Source: JAABTH01 sp964390725 (GTDB lineage Bacteria > Bacillota > Dethiobacteria > DTU022). From it: DNA of 29,461 nt. The stretch's first letter is position 1; the number at the start of each line of letters is the position of its first letter. Where the stretch lies: positions 1 through 29,461 of the forward strand of contig CAYMIW010000036.1 in assembly GCA_964390725.1 (NCBI GenBank), read 5' to 3'. A program made the position numbers and the translations under genes. A model generated the notes under the pieces. That model was not told the DNA's origin and did no database searches. It worked only from the letters and a program-made list of their open reading frames with translations. Of this stretch, positions 15,063-23,026 are shown piece by piece.

Positions 15063-16166
15063 ATGAATTTAAACAGGGATAGATTGACCAGAGTTCAGAA
15101 AGTAATGCAGGAAAAAGAATTTGATTACATGCTGATCGGGCCTACAGCAAATATGAACTATTTTTCCGGGTTAATGACTTCTGCCGATGAGAGGCTGCAG
15201 CTTTTGATAATTCCGGCAGAAGGATCTCCGTCAGCCTTGCTGCCTGAAATGTATATTAAAGCGGCTGAGCCGGTGCTTGGCAGTGATTATAACCTGGCAG
15301 GCTGGTCTGACCAGAAAGATCCGTTTAAGCTGCTGATTGAGATTATACATGGCAGGGCAGATCGTGTGGCAATTGATGATACCCTGAGAGCCGATCATTT
15401 TATGGGCATAGGCAGGGTGATGACCGGGGCCTACTTTGAACCGGCCAGTACCCTGGTGAGCAGGTTAAGGGTTTACAAGGATGAACAAGAACTGGAACTA
15501 ATGCACAGGGCGGGCCAGGTGTCTGACCGCGTTATGGAAATTATCATGGAGAAGCTGCGTCCCGGACTGAGTGAAAAAGAAGTAGCGCTGACGGTGGAGG
15601 TCGAGTATAAAAAACTGGCTGACGATATTTCTTTTAAACCTATTGTTGCTTCCGGCCCCAATGCGGCCATGCCTCACCACAGCCCCGGCGATCGCAAACT
15701 GGAAAAAGGTGATTTTGTTATAATCGACAGTGGTGCGCTGTGTAACGGATACTGCTCTGATATTACCCGTACTTTCTGTTTGGGGCAGGCCTCTGATGAG
15801 ATGAGAGCTGTTTATACCGCTGTTCAGAAAGCAAATTTTGAGCCATTCCAGAAACTAAACCAGGGAAGCCCGTTAAGCGGCGAGGCTGCTGATGAAATTG
15901 CCCGCCAGGTTATCACGGAAGCGGGGTTTGGATCACGTTTCATTCATCGTCTGGGGCACGGTATCGGCCTCGAAGTGCATGAGGCGCCTTACCTGGTGGA
16001 AGGTAATACTGAGATTCTTGAACCGGGCATGGCTTTTACAATAGAACCCGGGATTTATATTCCCGGTTCTTTCGGAGTTCGTATCGAGGATACTGTGGCC
16101 ATGACTGAAAAAGGTGCCCGCCAGCTAACTTCATTTAATAGAAATTTAATAGAAGTACAGGTTTAA
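15063..16166 (+). CDS. M24-family metallopeptidase (Xaa-Pro aminopeptidase/prolidase type)
   Basis: A 367-residue pita-bread-fold peptidase with the creatinase-like N-terminal domain (about 1-135) and catalytic domain (about 145-360). All five dinuclear metal ligands are present: D222 and D233 (IIDSGALCNGYCSDITRTF), H299 (RLGHGIGLEVHE), E328 (FTIEPGIY) and E342 (RIEDT). H206 in MPHHSPGD and H306 are also conserved. Family enzymes cleave X-Pro bonds or small amide substrates; specificity is not readable. Of two nearby ATGs, 15063 has AAAGGGG at 7-base spacing, while 15057 is only one base from it. It is probably the last gene of the DUF2229-activase transcript; a new promoter follows at 16260. 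Confidence 0.9.
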   Translation: MNLNRDRLTRVQKVMQEKEFDYMLIGPTANMNYFSGLMTSADERLQLLIIPAEGSPSALLPEMYIKAAEPVLGSDYNLAGWSDQKDPFKLLIEIIHGRADRVAIDDTLRADHFMGIGRVMTGAYFEPASTLVSRLRVYKDEQELELMHRAGQVSDRVMEIIMEKLRPGLSEKEVALTVEVEYKKLADDISFKPIVASGPNAAMPHHSPGDRKLEKGDFVIIDSGALCNGYCSDITRTFCLGQASDEMRAVYTAVQKANFEPFQKLNQGSPLSGEAADEIARQVITEAGFGSRFIHRLGHGIGLEVHEAPYLVEGNTEILEPGMAFTIEPGIYIPGSFGVRIEDTVAMTEKGARQLTSFNRNLIEVQV

Positions 16167-16259
16167 CATTAGAAGTTTGCCTGTTTGCTTTTGATGCAAG
16201 ATTTTGGGAAAAAGGGTTTTGCCGTTTCATGTTGAACTTTCATTATTTAACTACAGAAT

Positions 16260-16288
16260 TTGACTATAGTATCCTATAATCTTATAAT
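16260..16288 (+). promoter_or_regulatory. Promoter of the ABC transporter operon
   Basis: TTGACT (16260-16265) and TATAAT (16283-16288) are 17 bases apart. A second TATAAT at 16275 is too close to this -35. The leader to the lipoprotein ATG is about 75 bases and shows no strong structure. Confidence 0.75.
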
Positions 16289-16368
16289 TTCCCGTTGGAA
16301 GGGGTGATAAAAGACACTAAAACTATGTACTTAAGTTGGTAACTTTTATAAAAAACAGGAGGGTGACA

Positions 16369-17535
16369 ATGTTTAAAAAGAGCTTATTTGTTCTGTTAGC
16401 GCTTCTCATGATCTTCAGCCTTTTCGGCTGTGGTCAGGAAGCAGCTGCTCCCGATGATGGAGCACCTGATGAAGCGGCTGGTGAAGAAGAAGAGGCAGAA
16501 GAAATTGATTGGAAAATAGGGATTATGTCCAGTACGGTAACCCAGAACGAAGAGGAATTCCGTATGGCAGCAGAAATGCAGGAGAGGTATGGTTCGGAAA
16601 GAATTCTGCATACCACCTATCCTGACCGGTTTATGCAGGAGCAGGAAACAACCATTACCAACATGCTGGAAATGGCTTCCGATCCTCTTGTCAAGGCTAT
16701 TGTCATGGTCCAGGCAGTTCCGGGCGCAGTGGCGGCTGTTGATAAAGTAAGAGAAATCCGCCCCGACATGCTGATTATTCTCGGTTCCCCGCAGGAAGAC
16801 CCTGATATTATCGCACAGAAGGGCGATATTGTGATTAACACAGATGACCTTGGTCGTGGTGAGCAAATTGCTGAACACGCGCAAGCATTGGGCGCAGAAG
16901 TATTGGTTCACTATTCCTTCCCGCGTCACATGTCAATTGAAATGTTGGCTGAGCGCCGCCGGTTAATGAAAGATAAAGCTGAAGAGCTGGGCATGGTGTT
17001 TGTTGATGAAGATGCTCCCGATCCCACCGGCGATGCAGGTGTTCCCGGGACCCAGCAGTTTATCATGGAAGATGTTCCCCGTAAAATAGAGCAATATGGT
17101 GAAAACACAGCAGTATTTGGCACCAACTGTGCTATGATGGAGCCACTGATTCGCCAGGCAGTAGATTATGGGGGAATTTTCCCGGTTCAGTGCTGCCCCT
17201 CACCTTATCATGCTATGCCTGCTGCTCTCGGTATCGAGGTGCCTGAGGATAAGAAGGGCGATGTACCCTGGATGCTCGAGCAGATAGGTATCAAGTGTGC
17301 CGAAGCCGGAGCAACCGGCCGCGTAGCGACCTGGCCGGTACCGGTTAACATGATGTACATTGAAGCCGGTGTTGAATACGCCATCGATTGGATCAACGGT
17401 GAAACCAACGGTAACGTTGATAAGGCAAAGTTGGTTGAAATCATGGAAGGAATTGCTGGCAGCCAGGTAAGCCTTACCGAATACCCCGGCACAGACAACT
17501 ACTTCCTCTACCTTTCCGATCATTATATTTTTTAA
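16369..17535 (+). CDS. DUF3798-like lipoprotein, probable substrate-binding protein of the ABC importer
   Basis: A 388-residue secreted lipoprotein: signal peptide MFKKSLFVLLALLMIFSLFG with lipobox cysteine C21, then an acidic, Ala/Glu-rich linker (about 22-50) and a periplasmic-binding-like domain starting WKIGIMSSTVTQNEEEF. The sequence (LEMASDPLVKAIVMVQAVPG, VINTDDLGRGEQIA, VLVHYSFPRHMS) fits DUF3798 as I remember it, a family related to type I binding proteins. Position directly before a sugar/nucleoside-type ATPase and two permeases supports binding the imported substrate. The ATG at 16369 has AGGAGGGTG upstream; the frame extends further but without a signal-peptide-like start. A stable hairpin separates it from the ATPase gene. 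Confidence 0.8.
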   Translation: MFKKSLFVLLALLMIFSLFGCGQEAAAPDDGAPDEAAGEEEEAEEIDWKIGIMSSTVTQNEEEFRMAAEMQERYGSERILHTTYPDRFMQEQETTITNMLEMASDPLVKAIVMVQAVPGAVAAVDKVREIRPDMLIILGSPQEDPDIIAQKGDIVINTDDLGRGEQIAEHAQALGAEVLVHYSFPRHMSIEMLAERRRLMKDKAEELGMVFVDEDAPDPTGDAGVPGTQQFIMEDVPRKIEQYGENTAVFGTNCAMMEPLIRQAVDYGGIFPVQCCPSPYHAMPAALGIEVPEDKKGDVPWMLEQIGIKCAEAGATGRVATWPVPVNMMYIEAGVEYAIDWINGETNGNVDKAKLVEIMEGIAGSQVSLTEYPGTDNYFLYLSDHYIF

Positions 17536-17552
17536 TACCTATCCATGAAGTT

Positions 17553-17590
17553 CAGGTATGGGGTTGCTCTTAACGGGCAACCCCATGCTT
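17553..17590 (+). other. Intercistronic hairpin after the binding-protein gene
   Basis: ATGGGGTTGC (17558-17567) pairs with GCAACCCCAT (17577-17586) over a 9-base loop, with a few more pairs outside. No T tract follows. Such hairpins between binding-protein and membrane-component genes often protect upstream mRNA or reduce downstream expression. Confidence 0.6.
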
Positions 17591-17617
17591 CAATGATATG
17601 TCTAAGGAGGTGGATGC

Positions 17618-19207
17618 ATGTCTGAGCAGCAATATCTGCTGCAGATGAATAATGTCGGCAAAAAATATTACGGCACAACTGTTCTGAAAGATATAAATCT
17701 TAATTTAAAGCCGGGTGAAATTCATGCCCTGGTTGGTGAAAATGGAGCAGGAAAGTCGACCCTGATGAATATATTATTCGGAATGCCCGTTATCCATGCA
17801 ACAGGAGGATATGCAGGCGAGGTTTTGATCCAGGGTGAAAAAGTCGATATTACTTCACCTCAGCAGGCTATGGAATCAGGCATCGGTATGGTTCACCAGG
17901 AATTTATGCTGCTGCCCCATTATACAATCACAGAGAATATTAAACTGAACCGTGAAATACTGAAAGACAATGTATTGAGCCGTTTATTCGGTAAAAAAAT
18001 GAAATCGCTTGACTACAAGGCCATGAATAAAGATGCCCGCAAGGCGCTCGATTCCCTGGACCTTGATATCGAAGAATTTGTTACTGTTGCCGGGTTACCT
18101 GTCGGGCATATGCAGTTTACCGAAATTGCCCGTGAAATTGATAAGGCAAATATAAAAATTATGGTTTTTGATGAACCTACAGCAGTTCTGGCTGAAAGCG
18201 AAGCGGGAAACCTGCTTGAAGCGATGAAGAAAATAGCAGGCCGGGGTATAGCAATACTATTCATTACTCACAGGCTTGATGAAGTAATTGAAATTGCTGA
18301 TAATATTACAGTTTTGCGGGATGGGAATCTCGTTGCTACCAAAAAGAAAGAAGAAACAAACATTGTTGAACTGGCAGAGTTAATGGTTGGCCGTAAAATC
18401 GACAAGGTCAGCAGAAGTGGCAAACATGTTGCTAAAGATGAAGTAGTTGTCAGTGTTAATAAATTTAGTGTAAAAATGCCCGGGGAAGAACTGAAAAAGC
18501 TTGACCTTGAAGTATATAAAGGTGAAATTTTAGGAATCGGCGGGCTCGCCGGACAGGGAAAAATTGGCTTGGCAAATGGTATTATGGGTCTTTATCCGGC
18601 CAGTGGTTCGGTAATGGTTAATAACAAAAGCCTCAATTTGAACAGCCCCCGTGATTCCATGAAAGAAAGAATTGCCTTTTTGTCTGAAGACAGGAGGGGT
18701 GTTGGCCTTCTGCTCGATTCATCAGTTGAAATGAACATTGTTATTACTGCAATTGAAAACCAAAATCGTTTTTTGCGCAGGATCTTATTCCTTTCCCAGA
18801 TAGACAATACAGCAATCAGGGAAAATGCCCTTAAGATGATTAAAGATCTCGATATTCGCTGTACGGGTCCGGGCCAGCTGGCGCGCAGATTGAGTGGGGG
18901 AAACCAGCAAAAAGTTTGTATTGCCAGGGCGTTGACTCTTGATCCGCAGATCCTGCTTGTTTCAGAACCGACGCGGGGTATAGATATCGGGGCTAAAAAA
19001 CTAGTTCTCGACACCCTTGTTAAGCTAAATGAAGAGCTGGGAATAACCATTATCATGACTTCCAGTGAGCTTGCCGAGCTGCGCAGTATTTCAGATCGAA
19101 TTGCCATCATAACTAATGGTACCCTGGCTGGGATTTTAAAGCCTGATGACCCTGACGCAGATTATGGCTTGTTAATGGCTGGCCAAAAGAGCAGGAAGGG
19201 GGCATAA
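17618..19207 (+). CDS. Sugar/nucleoside-type ABC importer ATPase with two nucleotide-binding domains
   Basis: A 529-residue double ATPase of the MglA/RbsA type. Domain 1: Walker A GENGAGKST (40-48), Q-loop VHQEF (Q94), a degenerate signature LPVGHMQ (160-166), Walker B IMVFDEPT (181-188), and H218 in THRLDE. Domain 2: degenerate Walker A region GGLAGQGKIGLAN (308-320), intact signature LSGGNQQK (425-432), Walker B ILLVSEPTRGID (445-456) with Ser in place of the usual Asp before the catalytic Glu. Degenerate second Walker A is normal in this family. AAGGAGGTG lies 5 bases before the ATG. It ends 3 bases before the first permease gene, so all are one operon. Confidence 0.92.
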   Translation: MSEQQYLLQMNNVGKKYYGTTVLKDINLNLKPGEIHALVGENGAGKSTLMNILFGMPVIHATGGYAGEVLIQGEKVDITSPQQAMESGIGMVHQEFMLLPHYTITENIKLNREILKDNVLSRLFGKKMKSLDYKAMNKDARKALDSLDLDIEEFVTVAGLPVGHMQFTEIAREIDKANIKIMVFDEPTAVLAESEAGNLLEAMKKIAGRGIAILFITHRLDEVIEIADNITVLRDGNLVATKKKEETNIVELAELMVGRKIDKVSRSGKHVAKDEVVVSVNKFSVKMPGEELKKLDLEVYKGEILGIGGLAGQGKIGLANGIMGLYPASGSVMVNNKSLNLNSPRDSMKERIAFLSEDRRGVGLLLDSSVEMNIVITAIENQNRFLRRILFLSQIDNTAIRENALKMIKDLDIRCTGPGQLARRLSGGNQQKVCIARALTLDPQILLVSEPTRGIDIGAKKLVLDTLVKLNEELGITIIMTSSELAELRSISDRIAIITNGTLAGILKPDDPDADYGLLMAGQKSRKGA

Positions 19208-19210
19208 AAT

Positions 19211-20260
19211 ATGGGCAACTTTTTGAAAAATCTCTACCGTAACTTCGGCCTTCCCAGGCTGATTATATTGGGCTTCTTCCTTCTTTTATGTGTAATGGCG
19301 GTCATGCTGGAACTGAACTTCTCGGAGCTAATGTCTTCCAGCCTGGTCAGAATAGCGATGAATGGCGTCCTGGTTTTAGCTATATTACCATCGATTTCTT
19401 GCGGCACCGGGCCTAATTTCGGGGTTTCCCTGGGGATTCTTTGCGGCCTGGTCGGTGGATTGATAGCCATGGAACTTCAGCTTAATACCTACACGAACTT
19501 TTTTATGGCAATAATCTTTTCGATGCCATTCGCTGTTTTAGTCGGGCTCGGATATGGGTTTGTTATGAACAAGGTTAAAGGATCTGAAATGATGTTTGCC
19601 ATGTTCATCGGGTGGTCAGCGGTTTCCCTGATGAAAATATTCTGGCTGCTGGCCCCGTTTAAAAATCCGGAAATGGCCTGGCCGATCGGCCGTGGGGTCA
19701 GGGTAACTATATCACTGGTCAATCGCGGTGTAGCTCAACTCCTTAATAATACCTGGTCGTTTAAAGTTGGCGACTTAACCATCCCGACCGGTTTGATTTT
19801 GTTTTTCCTGTTGTGTTGTTTACTGGTTTGGCTGTTCATGCGTTCGAAAACAGGGGTAGCCATGCTGGCGGCGGGTGATAACCCGCGTTTTGCCACAGCT
19901 GCCGGGATCAATGTAGACAGGCAGAGAATTATTGGTTCTGTTGTCTCCACTATGCTTGGGGCAATAGGTATTATTGTCTATGCTCAAAGTTTTGGTTTTT
20001 ATCAGCTTTATGAAGGGCCTCACTTCATGCCGATGATTGCTGTTGCAGCAATATTAATTGGTGGGGCATCAATTAAAAAAGCGTCTATCGCCAATGTAAT
20101 CATCGGGGTCGTTCTCTTTCAGGGGATCCTGGTGGTTGCCATGCCGGTTTTCAATGTTTTTACACAGGACATGGCCAGTATGGCTGAAATATCCAGGGTA
20201 GTGATTCAGAACGGGATTATTCTTTACGCGCTAACCCAGATTGTATCGGGGGGGGATTGA
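19211..20260 (+). CDS. ABC importer permease 1 (BPD_transp_2 type)
   Basis: A 349-residue membrane protein with about 8-10 hydrophobic segments. Family features include the glycine-rich stretch SCGTGPNFGVSLGILCGLVGG (near 62-83), MNKVKGSEMMFAMFIGW, and the loop RSKTGVAMLAAGDNPRFATAAGINVDRQR, which corresponds to the cytoplasmic coupling (EAA-like) loop of this importer class. AAILIGGASIKKASI near the end is also typical. It starts 3 bases after the ATPase gene and ends one base before the next permease start, giving tight translational coupling. Confidence 0.9.
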   Translation: MGNFLKNLYRNFGLPRLIILGFFLLLCVMAVMLELNFSELMSSSLVRIAMNGVLVLAILPSISCGTGPNFGVSLGILCGLVGGLIAMELQLNTYTNFFMAIIFSMPFAVLVGLGYGFVMNKVKGSEMMFAMFIGWSAVSLMKIFWLLAPFKNPEMAWPIGRGVRVTISLVNRGVAQLLNNTWSFKVGDLTIPTGLILFFLLCCLLVWLFMRSKTGVAMLAAGDNPRFATAAGINVDRQRIIGSVVSTMLGAIGIIVYAQSFGFYQLYEGPHFMPMIAVAAILIGGASIKKASIANVIIGVVLFQGILVVAMPVFNVFTQDMASMAEISRVVIQNGIILYALTQIVSGGD

Positions 20261-20261
20261 G

Positions 20262-21560
20262 ATGAGCAAAACAGGATTAAGAGCTACTGAAAATAATTCA
20301 CCGGGAAAATACAGACAAGCAATTATCAGTTTTCTGACCAAGCATATGGTTACCATTATGTTTGTTATCCTGAGTGTGCTCGGGCTTTACCTCTCTGGTA
20401 TGAATTCAACCCTGTATATCAGTGACATTATCTCCAGGGTTTCCCGCAACTCTTTCCTGGTCCTTTCCCTGATTATTCCGGTTATGGCCGGTATGGGCTT
20501 AAATTTCGCCATGGTTTTGGGCGCAATGGCTGCCCAGGCAGTGATTATTTTTGTCACCGACTGGGGTGTTGGCGGTTTTCCGGGTATTATGCTCTGCATT
20601 GTGCTTGTTACACCACTGGCAATACTTCTCGGATATTTGACCGGAAAGCTGTTGAATAAAACCAAGGGGCAGGAGATGATCACCGGGTTGATTTTAGGCT
20701 TTTTTGCCGCGGGCATTTACTGGTTTATTTTTCTGCAGCTTGTTGGTGGAATTATTCCAATGGATAACGAGGTCCTGCTCTTAAGCTCCGGCGTAGGGGT
20801 CAGGACTACGATTGATTTAACCGGTGGATTGCGCTACGGGCTTGATGATGTATGGCGTCTTTCTCTGCCAACTGTGATGATGGCGCTGGGAACCCTCTAT
20901 GCCCTGATCAAACTGTTCACTTTTATCCGTTCGGATCGCCAGGGGGAATCGAGAACCGGTTTCATTTATGGCATCATCCTCTCACTGGTTGTGGCTGTAG
21001 CCGGGCTGCTGATCAGTAATTCCGACTCACTGGTTAACAATATCAATGTTCCTGCAGCAACCTGGATAGCGATAGCCGGGCTCTGCCTTTTCCTGCACTT
21101 TTTCAACAAGACCAAGCTGGGTCAGGATATGCGTACTGTCGGCCAGGATCGCCATGTGGCGGCAGTTTCCGGGATAGAGGTTGATAAGGTCAGGATTATT
21201 GCGATCATGTTTTCCATGGTTTTTGCTTCCTGGGGTCATATCATATTCCTCCAGAATATGGGAGCCTGGAGTACCTATGGGAGCCATGAACAGATCGGTT
21301 TTTATGCCACAGCCGCCATCTTGATTGGCGGGGCTACAGTATCAAGGGCCACTATAGGCCAGGCCTTGCTGGGTGTATTCCTGTTCCACACCCTGTTTAT
21401 CGTTGCTCCGGCAGCTGGTCGCGAAATGTATGGTGACGCTCAGATAGGTGAATATTTCAGGGTATTTGTTGCTTACGGGGTTATTGGCTTAACCCTGGCC
21501 CTGCATGCCTGGAAAACCAGGCTGCAGAGCAAACAGAAGTTACAAGCCCTTGATAAATAG
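20262..21560 (+). CDS. ABC importer permease 2 (BPD_transp_2 type)
   Basis: A 432-residue membrane protein homologous to permease 1 and forming the other half of the channel. Shared features are GMGLNFAMVLGAMAAQ, LNKTKGQEMITGLILGF, the coupling loop TKLGQDMRTVGQDRHVAAVSGIEVDK, and AAILIGGATVSRATIGQ. It is longer than permease 1 because of extra hydrophobic segments and a soluble N-terminus (about 30 residues). The ATG at 20262 is chosen because GGGGGG lies just upstream in the end of permease 1; the frame extends to 20241 without a better site. Confidence 0.9.
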   Translation: MSKTGLRATENNSPGKYRQAIISFLTKHMVTIMFVILSVLGLYLSGMNSTLYISDIISRVSRNSFLVLSLIIPVMAGMGLNFAMVLGAMAAQAVIIFVTDWGVGGFPGIMLCIVLVTPLAILLGYLTGKLLNKTKGQEMITGLILGFFAAGIYWFIFLQLVGGIIPMDNEVLLLSSGVGVRTTIDLTGGLRYGLDDVWRLSLPTVMMALGTLYALIKLFTFIRSDRQGESRTGFIYGIILSLVVAVAGLLISNSDSLVNNINVPAATWIAIAGLCLFLHFFNKTKLGQDMRTVGQDRHVAAVSGIEVDKVRIIAIMFSMVFASWGHIIFLQNMGAWSTYGSHEQIGFYATAAILIGGATVSRATIGQALLGVFLFHTLFIVAPAAGREMYGDAQIGEYFRVFVAYGVIGLTLALHAWKTRLQSKQKLQALDK

Positions 21561-21585
21561 TTTCTCCCCGTGAACCGGGGAGAAA
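21561..21585 (+). other. Hairpin between permease 2 and the M20 peptidase gene
   Basis: TTTCTCCCCG (21561-21570) and CGGGGAGAAA (21576-21585) form a perfect 10-bp stem with a 5-base loop directly after the permease stop. Only a short T run follows, so it is either a weak terminator or an mRNA stability/processing element. Confidence 0.55.
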
Positions 21586-21622
21586 CAGCCCCCTTTAAAT
21601 AATTGTTGGGAGTGATCAGATT

Positions 21623-22918
21623 ATGTGTAAAACTCCTGAACAAATCCTTTGTGATTTGATCAAGATTGATAGTACTAATCCACCGGGTAATGAAACTGCC
21701 GTTGCCGGATACCTGAAAAATCTGTTTGAACAGGTGGGAGTTAAGGGAGAAATTATTGAACCTGAAGAAGGTCGCGGCAGTTTTGTAGTTAAGGTTGGCA
21801 GTGGATCGAAGAAATTGCTTTATATTGCCCATGCCGACGTTGTTCCCGTTGGAGATGACTGGGATTTTGAACCGTTTAGCGGTGAGATCAGGGAAGGTGT
21901 AATACGCGGTCGTGGCGCTTTGGACTGCAAGGATTTGATTGCCGCCCAGGCTTCTGCCGCTCTACAGTTGATTGAGGAGAAAGTTCCCCTGCAGGGCGAG
22001 CTCATTATTGCCGCAACTGCCGACGAAGAAAGGGGCGGCAGCCTGGGTGCCGGCTATCTTATCGAAAAGTACCCTGAGCTGCTCAAAGCAGACTTCGCTG
22101 TTAATGAGGGTGCTGATCAGCCAATCATGATTGGTGACAAGATGGTCTATTTCCTCCAGGTTGGGGAAAAGGGTACTGCCTGGTGCACTCTTAAAGCGCA
22201 CGGTACGGCAGGACACGGATCAATTCCTACCCTTGCCGATAATGCGGTAGTTAAAATGGCCCGTGCTGTCAGTCGTCTTAATAATTACCGGGCCGAAGTA
22301 GTGGTTGTGCCGGAAGTGGAAATGCTTTTGAAAAAACTGGCTGAGATGTGCAACCTGGAAATCAGGGATTTCAGTGCAGAAAGTGTTGATGGCCTCCTCG
22401 AAGAACTGCCTTTGGAAAAAGCTTTTGTGGAAGCGTTGCGGTCAATGACCCGGATGACAGTTTCGCCGAATCAGATCCGTGGTGGGACTAAAACCAATAT
22501 TGTTCCCGACTATTGTGAAGCAGATGTGGATATCCGCATCCTGCCTGGTCAGGATTGTGAATATGTGGAGAAAGAATTGCGTTTAATAATCAGCAAAGAT
22601 ATTGAGATCGAATTTAATGAATACAGGGCCCCTACTTTTTCCAGTTCCGACGAACCTTATTATCGCCTCATGGAAGAGATAACACTTGACCTTGCCGACA
22701 AACAGGCAGTTTGTCTTCCAGCTATTTCTTCCGGTTCAACCGATTCAAAGTATTTACGCGGTGCGTCAATTCCTGCTTATGGTATCGGTCATATGGCCAG
22801 GGGGTTTGATCAGAGTGCCAGGACAACCGTGCATGGTCGAAACGAAAGGACAGATATAGAAAGTCTAAAGCTGAAAACAGCTTTTTTAAAAGAGCTGGCC
22901 AAACGGTACCTTGTATAA
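21623..22918 (+). CDS. M20-family metallopeptidase/deacylase (ArgE/DapE-like)
   Basis: A 431-residue cytosolic zinc enzyme of the M20 family, hydrolysing N-acyl amino acids or short peptides. Metal-site motifs are visible: H70 and D72 (YIAHADVVP), D101 (GRGALDCKD), the catalytic Glu pair E135/E136 (ADEERGGS), and the late His in VHGRNERTDIESL. The dimerisation-domain motif AHGTAGHGSIP is present. The length fits ArgE/DapE/CPG2 relatives, which cannot be told apart here; DapE is unlikely because lysine synthesis uses DapL. It lies downstream of the ABC importer, suggesting the imported compound is its substrate. The ATG follows TGGGAGTG. Confidence 0.9.
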   Translation: MCKTPEQILCDLIKIDSTNPPGNETAVAGYLKNLFEQVGVKGEIIEPEEGRGSFVVKVGSGSKKLLYIAHADVVPVGDDWDFEPFSGEIREGVIRGRGALDCKDLIAAQASAALQLIEEKVPLQGELIIAATADEERGGSLGAGYLIEKYPELLKADFAVNEGADQPIMIGDKMVYFLQVGEKGTAWCTLKAHGTAGHGSIPTLADNAVVKMARAVSRLNNYRAEVVVVPEVEMLLKKLAEMCNLEIRDFSAESVDGLLEELPLEKAFVEALRSMTRMTVSPNQIRGGTKTNIVPDYCEADVDIRILPGQDCEYVEKELRLIISKDIEIEFNEYRAPTFSSSDEPYYRLMEEITLDLADKQAVCLPAISSGSTDSKYLRGASIPAYGIGHMARGFDQSARTTVHGRNERTDIESLKLKTAFLKELAKRYLV

Positions 22919-22935
22919 ATAAACTGGTTGCTGAT

Positions 22936-22971
22936 AACTGTTTTAGTTATTGATGATTCTTCAAAACAGTT
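22936..22971. repeat. Inverted repeat upstream of the second DUF2229-like gene
   Basis: AACTGTTTT (22936-22944) and AAAACAGTT (22963-22971) are an exact 9-bp inverted repeat with an 18-base spacer. The right arm touches the -35 of the candidate promoter at 22970. It may be an operator or a weak transcript-end hairpin. Confidence 0.4.
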
Positions 22972-22998
22972 GATATAGGCCTGAATTGGGTGTATTCT
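22970..22998 (+). promoter_or_regulatory. Candidate promoter of the second DUF2229-like gene
   Basis: TTGATA (22970-22975) and TATTCT (22993-22998) are 17 bases apart. The match is moderate; read-through from the ABC operon is also possible. Confidence 0.4.
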
Positions 22999-23026
22999 GG
23001 TTATGTAACAGATGGAGGTGAAAGGG

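Noticed and set aside
18592..19110. Long antisense open frame (172 codons) opposite the ABC ATPase gene
   Set aside because: It lies wholly opposite a clear gene, has biased Ser/Arg-rich composition and shows no recognisable domain.
21623..22918. M20 protein as DapE for lysine synthesis
   Set aside because: Lysine synthesis here uses DapL, and the gene is in the importer operon, far from the dap genes.
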